Positions 60,770 through 64,000 of a stretch of DNA of 64,000 nucleotides are shown here, in pieces (position 1 is the first letter of the stretch; every line of letters starts with the position of its first letter). Location of the stretch: the NCBI GenBank assembly GCA_021613375.1, contig CM038722.1, positions 22,199,607 to 22,263,606 on the forward strand. The letters run 5' to 3'. A program made the translations under genes and the position numbers. A model generated the notes under the pieces. The model made no database searches, was not told where the DNA came from, and worked only from the letters and a program-made list of their open reading frames with translations. The stretch is from Megaleporinus macrocephalus. Lineage: Eukaryota; Chordata; Actinopteri; Characiformes; Anostomidae.

Positions 60770-61110
60770 TCTTTTTGTATAACCAGATGGTTAAACAAAG
60801 GCATTCCAGTGTGGATATGAACCAGACATATGAAAACATAGCTGCCTCCAAAAGCTCCCTCACAGAAAGATATTACGTGAAATGGTTAATAATACATGGT
60901 CTGATATCAGAGACACTCATGAACAATAGTTCCGAAGAAGATTTCTGGCCTAAAAGTATCTTTTGATTTGGATAGTAAATGCAATAGCTATATTTGTCTC
61001 ATAAACAATGGCCTCTGGTTCCCATTAGTGTTTGGGCGTGTCACAGTAGTAAGGAATATCACTGTGTATAAAGATGATGACCTGTCAAATTTCTTCTCTG
61101 AATGGATAAA
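60770..61110. mobile_element. Fragment of the TTAA element family
   Basis: CTCCAAAAGCTCCCTCACA, TTTGGATAGTAA and CCTCTGGTTCCCATTA match the copies at 8.1-8.56 and 9.1-9.97 kb. A further short piece (TAGTTCCCATCACCACCACT) lies at about 61680. Open frames here come from the repeat. Confidence 0.55.
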
Positions 61111-61519
61111 TGAACACATTCCACCCATTTTTATTTCAGAGGGCTCACTGACTGATGGCATGGGATTCAGAGACAAGTGGGACTAACAGAAGAGGGGTAA
61201 AATCAGAGCCAGGACAAACCTTAGAAACACTAAACATGATAGCAGCTAAGCAATGGCTACGAGCTACACATATCAGAGCCACACTTTTCCTGCATATAAC
61301 ACAACAGTTTGATTTAAGCTTACTATCAGACTAAATCTAAATCTTTGTCAATAGAGAAACAGTTTTCAGAATAAAACCTGTACTAGAATTGGTAGCATTG
61401 GGTCTGTAGCCTGCTTGGTAAGCTAACGTTAAGCTAGCCTATTAGGCTACACAGCCAAACACCACAGAACAGGTTTCATTTCAACGTTTACCAGCCCTTT
61501 ATCTTTTACTATATAGACA

Positions 61520-61604
<85 letters not shown>
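61520..61604. repeat. (TA)n microsatellite
   Basis: An uninterrupted TA run of about 42 units, long enough to extrude a cruciform. Confidence 0.97.
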
Positions 61605-61608
<4 letters not shown>

Positions 61609-61699
61609 CAGGAACATGTTATATACAGTATACCCTGGGAAAATGTGAGGAAAATGTGGAAAATAGATACTGCTCAATCCTAGTTCCCATCACCACCAC

Positions 61700-64000
61700 T
61701 GTGAAGAAAACTGAGCAAATACATTTCTGTATGAAATATACATAAATATACATAAAGCCCCAGAAAGTTACTTCACTGCATTCTTTTGAATACACTGGCT
61801 GATGTAAGTAGAAATAAATTTAATACAAAGTAGCATGAATACCTCATTTTGAAAGATGCCCCAAACATTGTTTGTATGTGCTATTACTGAAAAATTATGC
61901 TCCTTAAGAAATAACATTAATAGTAAAATCATTAAAATAACCTAATATTGAGCCCATCTTTACATAATTAGGTAATGTACTTGTTTGATGCATTTTAGTT
62001 TTACATTTCTTTTACATTGCTCATTGTCCAAATATCAAAATGACTTGAATTTGTATAGTAAAAAAAAATTGATCTTGTATCTTGTATTGATCTTGTAATG
62101 TCAGGGATGGAAGTATTGATACTTAAGTATTGATCCACCCATCCCTAACTAAAAGCTACACATTTCAAACCATCCTTCATGTTTGTGGTATTTCTTTCTT
62201 GGATGTGTTGCTGTTACTGAGCGTGCTTGGTAGAATCTGCGCAGTCATTCTCCTGACCTTTAATGCGCCTGAATCTGAAGTGCATATCTATTAGAGAGGC
62301 CCTATTACTGAGAAACATCTCGAGAGGCTGTAGCATTTACCAAGCCTCTTACACCGAAAGTGAGCATTAAAATTCTCTAGAACCAATTTGCCTCAGGATG
62401 TCTCATGTCTCATGTATCAAAGTGATGAGAAAAATCCAGGTTAGAATTGAGTGTGCAGATTTCATAAGCATCAAACTGTGATCATGCGAGTGAGGCTGAA
62501 GACAATTGTTTCTGCCTGTAAATTTAAGCAAAAGGGTGGGGCTCAGATCACAAAGCTAGAACACCAAACAACTGATTGTAGATCAGTCTATTAAAAAAAG
62601 GTTGATCTTAACTGACCACTGCAGTGCAGAATTCAGGCGTCAAGATGGCACCTACTGCTGTTTTAGCTCTGCTATATATATTGTTTGTATTTTTTGATAG
62701 ATGTCAACGTGTGTCATACAGATCAAAAACCTTATATGAAAATCTGTAGCCCTGCTACAAAAACCAGCACAGGCCAGCATTAGCCACTAGTCACCAACAT
62801 ATGCTGTGTTTCGGATGCTAGTATGCTGGTCAGCAGCAATTGAAGTTAAATACTGGTTACCAGCAAAACCAGCATATCACGACTGTGGGAACAAAGACCT
62901 CCTACGTCTAATTTTTGTCATTTCTTTAAGTTTTTGGCATCATTTGAGATTGTCTGTTGTTCTTTACAACAAAGAAATGGCCCAACATTCTTTGGGGGTA
63001 AAAAAATCTGGTTCCATTGACTTACATTGAAATCATAGTTTTCTTCCCCCTATTTTCTGTAACAGCACCAGCGCAATAAGTTGTTTACTGAGCAACCAGT
63101 TTTCAGCTGAATGATACAGTCAGTGTGCAAAAGCCAGGCTGCTTTAACAAATAAAGCAAAGGTAGCACACCTCTCAACCAGTCATCAGAATTAACTGCTT
63201 CACTGTAACTATAGTAATATCGTCACTGTCCAATGAAGAACATGCATCTCCATTTCAATTTCTATTTTTCTACATCAATTAAATGCAGCAGTTGCCATTT
63301 ATATTGTGGGAAAATTTCATGATCATTCAACCAATAAACTTTACAGAATGGTGTGTTTTAATGCTGGGTTGCTGGTCAACCAGCATGACTAAGTTGGGTG
63401 CTAAACCAGCACCTTACAAGCACTGCACCAGCTTAAACCAGTGTGGACTGTATACTGGTCTGTGCAGTTTTTTATATAAGAATGATTTAAGTCTGCAGTT
63501 TGCGTGATGCTAAAAGCTACAACTAAAGAAGCAAATTTCAGGCACCATCAGCTCTCAAATACTTTTTTAGGGTAAAAGGGAAAATTGTGTAAATCCATGA
63601 CCAAACAGTTACTTATATCACCAAACTCAGTCAGGCCCCGAGCTGGGCTGCCCTACACTAGAACAGTGCTGAAACCTTTCTGCAGTTAAAACAGAAGTAA
63701 TAGCCCTTTCAATGGGAAGTACGACTCTGAGGTTTTCCTCCATTTGCTTGCTCTTTAAAGTCTTCTCATAAAACTTCATGTGTTTACAGATTTGTGAAAT
63801 GATGTCCATAGCTCGCCCCCTAATGGTCACCTTGCTTACTACAATGTAAAAAGAGTCAGCCATGATGCCCTTTTCCCCCCCCACTAGCATTATTTAAAAA
63901 TTCTACAATATGAAACACATACTTTGCTGGTTGATTATGAAGTTCTTTCCAATGTTCCTCATCTTAAAACATGTAGTTCAGTTTACTTCCAGAAGATTTT
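61700..64000. other. Right-hand repeat-rich flank, no gene recognised
   Basis: It holds ACCAGCA/TGCTGGT-type repeat copies (62760-62880, 63365-63445) and degenerate pieces of the GTCCAATGAA MITE (62998-63030, 63225-63345). I could not support an exon. The - strand open frame at 63627-63890 reads through a repeat that contains CATTAGGGGGCGAGC. Confidence 0.4.

Noticed and set aside
63627..63890. An 87-codon - strand frame at the right edge.
   Set aside because: It crosses a repeat-like segment and has no splice support.

Overview
This window is vertebrate nuclear DNA, almost certainly from a teleost fish. The basis is split genes with GT..AG introns, long introns full of DNA-transposon copies (hAT-like, Tc1-like, TTAA-flanked), a tRNA-derived SINE, typical teleost interspersed repeats, many microsatellites, and CpG-rich promoters in AT-rich surroundings. 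An otophysan fish (characiform or catfish type) is a guess only. There are no prokaryotic genes, CRISPR arrays, phage genes or operons.

Two complete protein-coding genes could be assembled by hand. (1) On the + strand at 10243-22434, seven exons encode a 355-residue orthologue of human C19orf67 (UPF0575 family). All six junctions obey GT..AG, the phases match, and the length is close to the human protein as remembered (about 358 residues). (2) On the - strand, from a CpG-rich TATA-containing promoter near 57.4 kb down to about 22.7 kb, a gene with a non-coding first exon and five coding exons encodes a 1518-residue low-complexity protein. It is basic and Ala/Pro/Thr/Lys-rich at the N terminus, acidic in the middle, has a Gln/Glu coiled coil, and ends in a conserved-looking Leu-rich tail. 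It most resembles PRR36 of the PRR36/BTBD8 (APache) group; that name is from memory and moderate in confidence. The two genes converge tail to tail at 22.4-22.8 kb. A third gene appears to start on the - strand in a CpG-rich promoter at 7.5-7.9 kb, with a first coding exon (7 codons) at 7080-7100 and the rest outside what I can recognise. Two isolated exon-like segments, at 58.96-59.05 kb (-) and 59.49-59.64 kb (+), have good splice sites but no gene I can name.

Layout: 0-7 kb, repeats and probably intron 1 of the leftward gene, with a 25-bp minisatellite at 2.4-3.3 kb. 7.1-10.2 kb, two head-to-head promoters that both carry TCACGTGA, with repeat copies between them. 10.2-22.4 kb, the C19orf67 orthologue; its introns hold a 2.2-kb hAT-like element with an exact 8-bp target duplication and a 36-bp minisatellite inside it, a Tc1-like relic, a 26-bp minisatellite, and two copies of a 0.5-0.7-kb repeat around exon 6. 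22.4-57.4 kb, the PRR36-like gene, whose introns hold further hAT-like elements with recognisable 8-bp target duplications, a SINE and MITEs. 57.4-64 kb, mostly repeats.

I found no undescribed molecular system. The most interesting points are the transposon-borne minisatellite, the CT microsatellite serving as the polypyrimidine tract of a coding exon, the shared promoter palindrome, the paired repeat copies around exon 6, and the two orphan exons.
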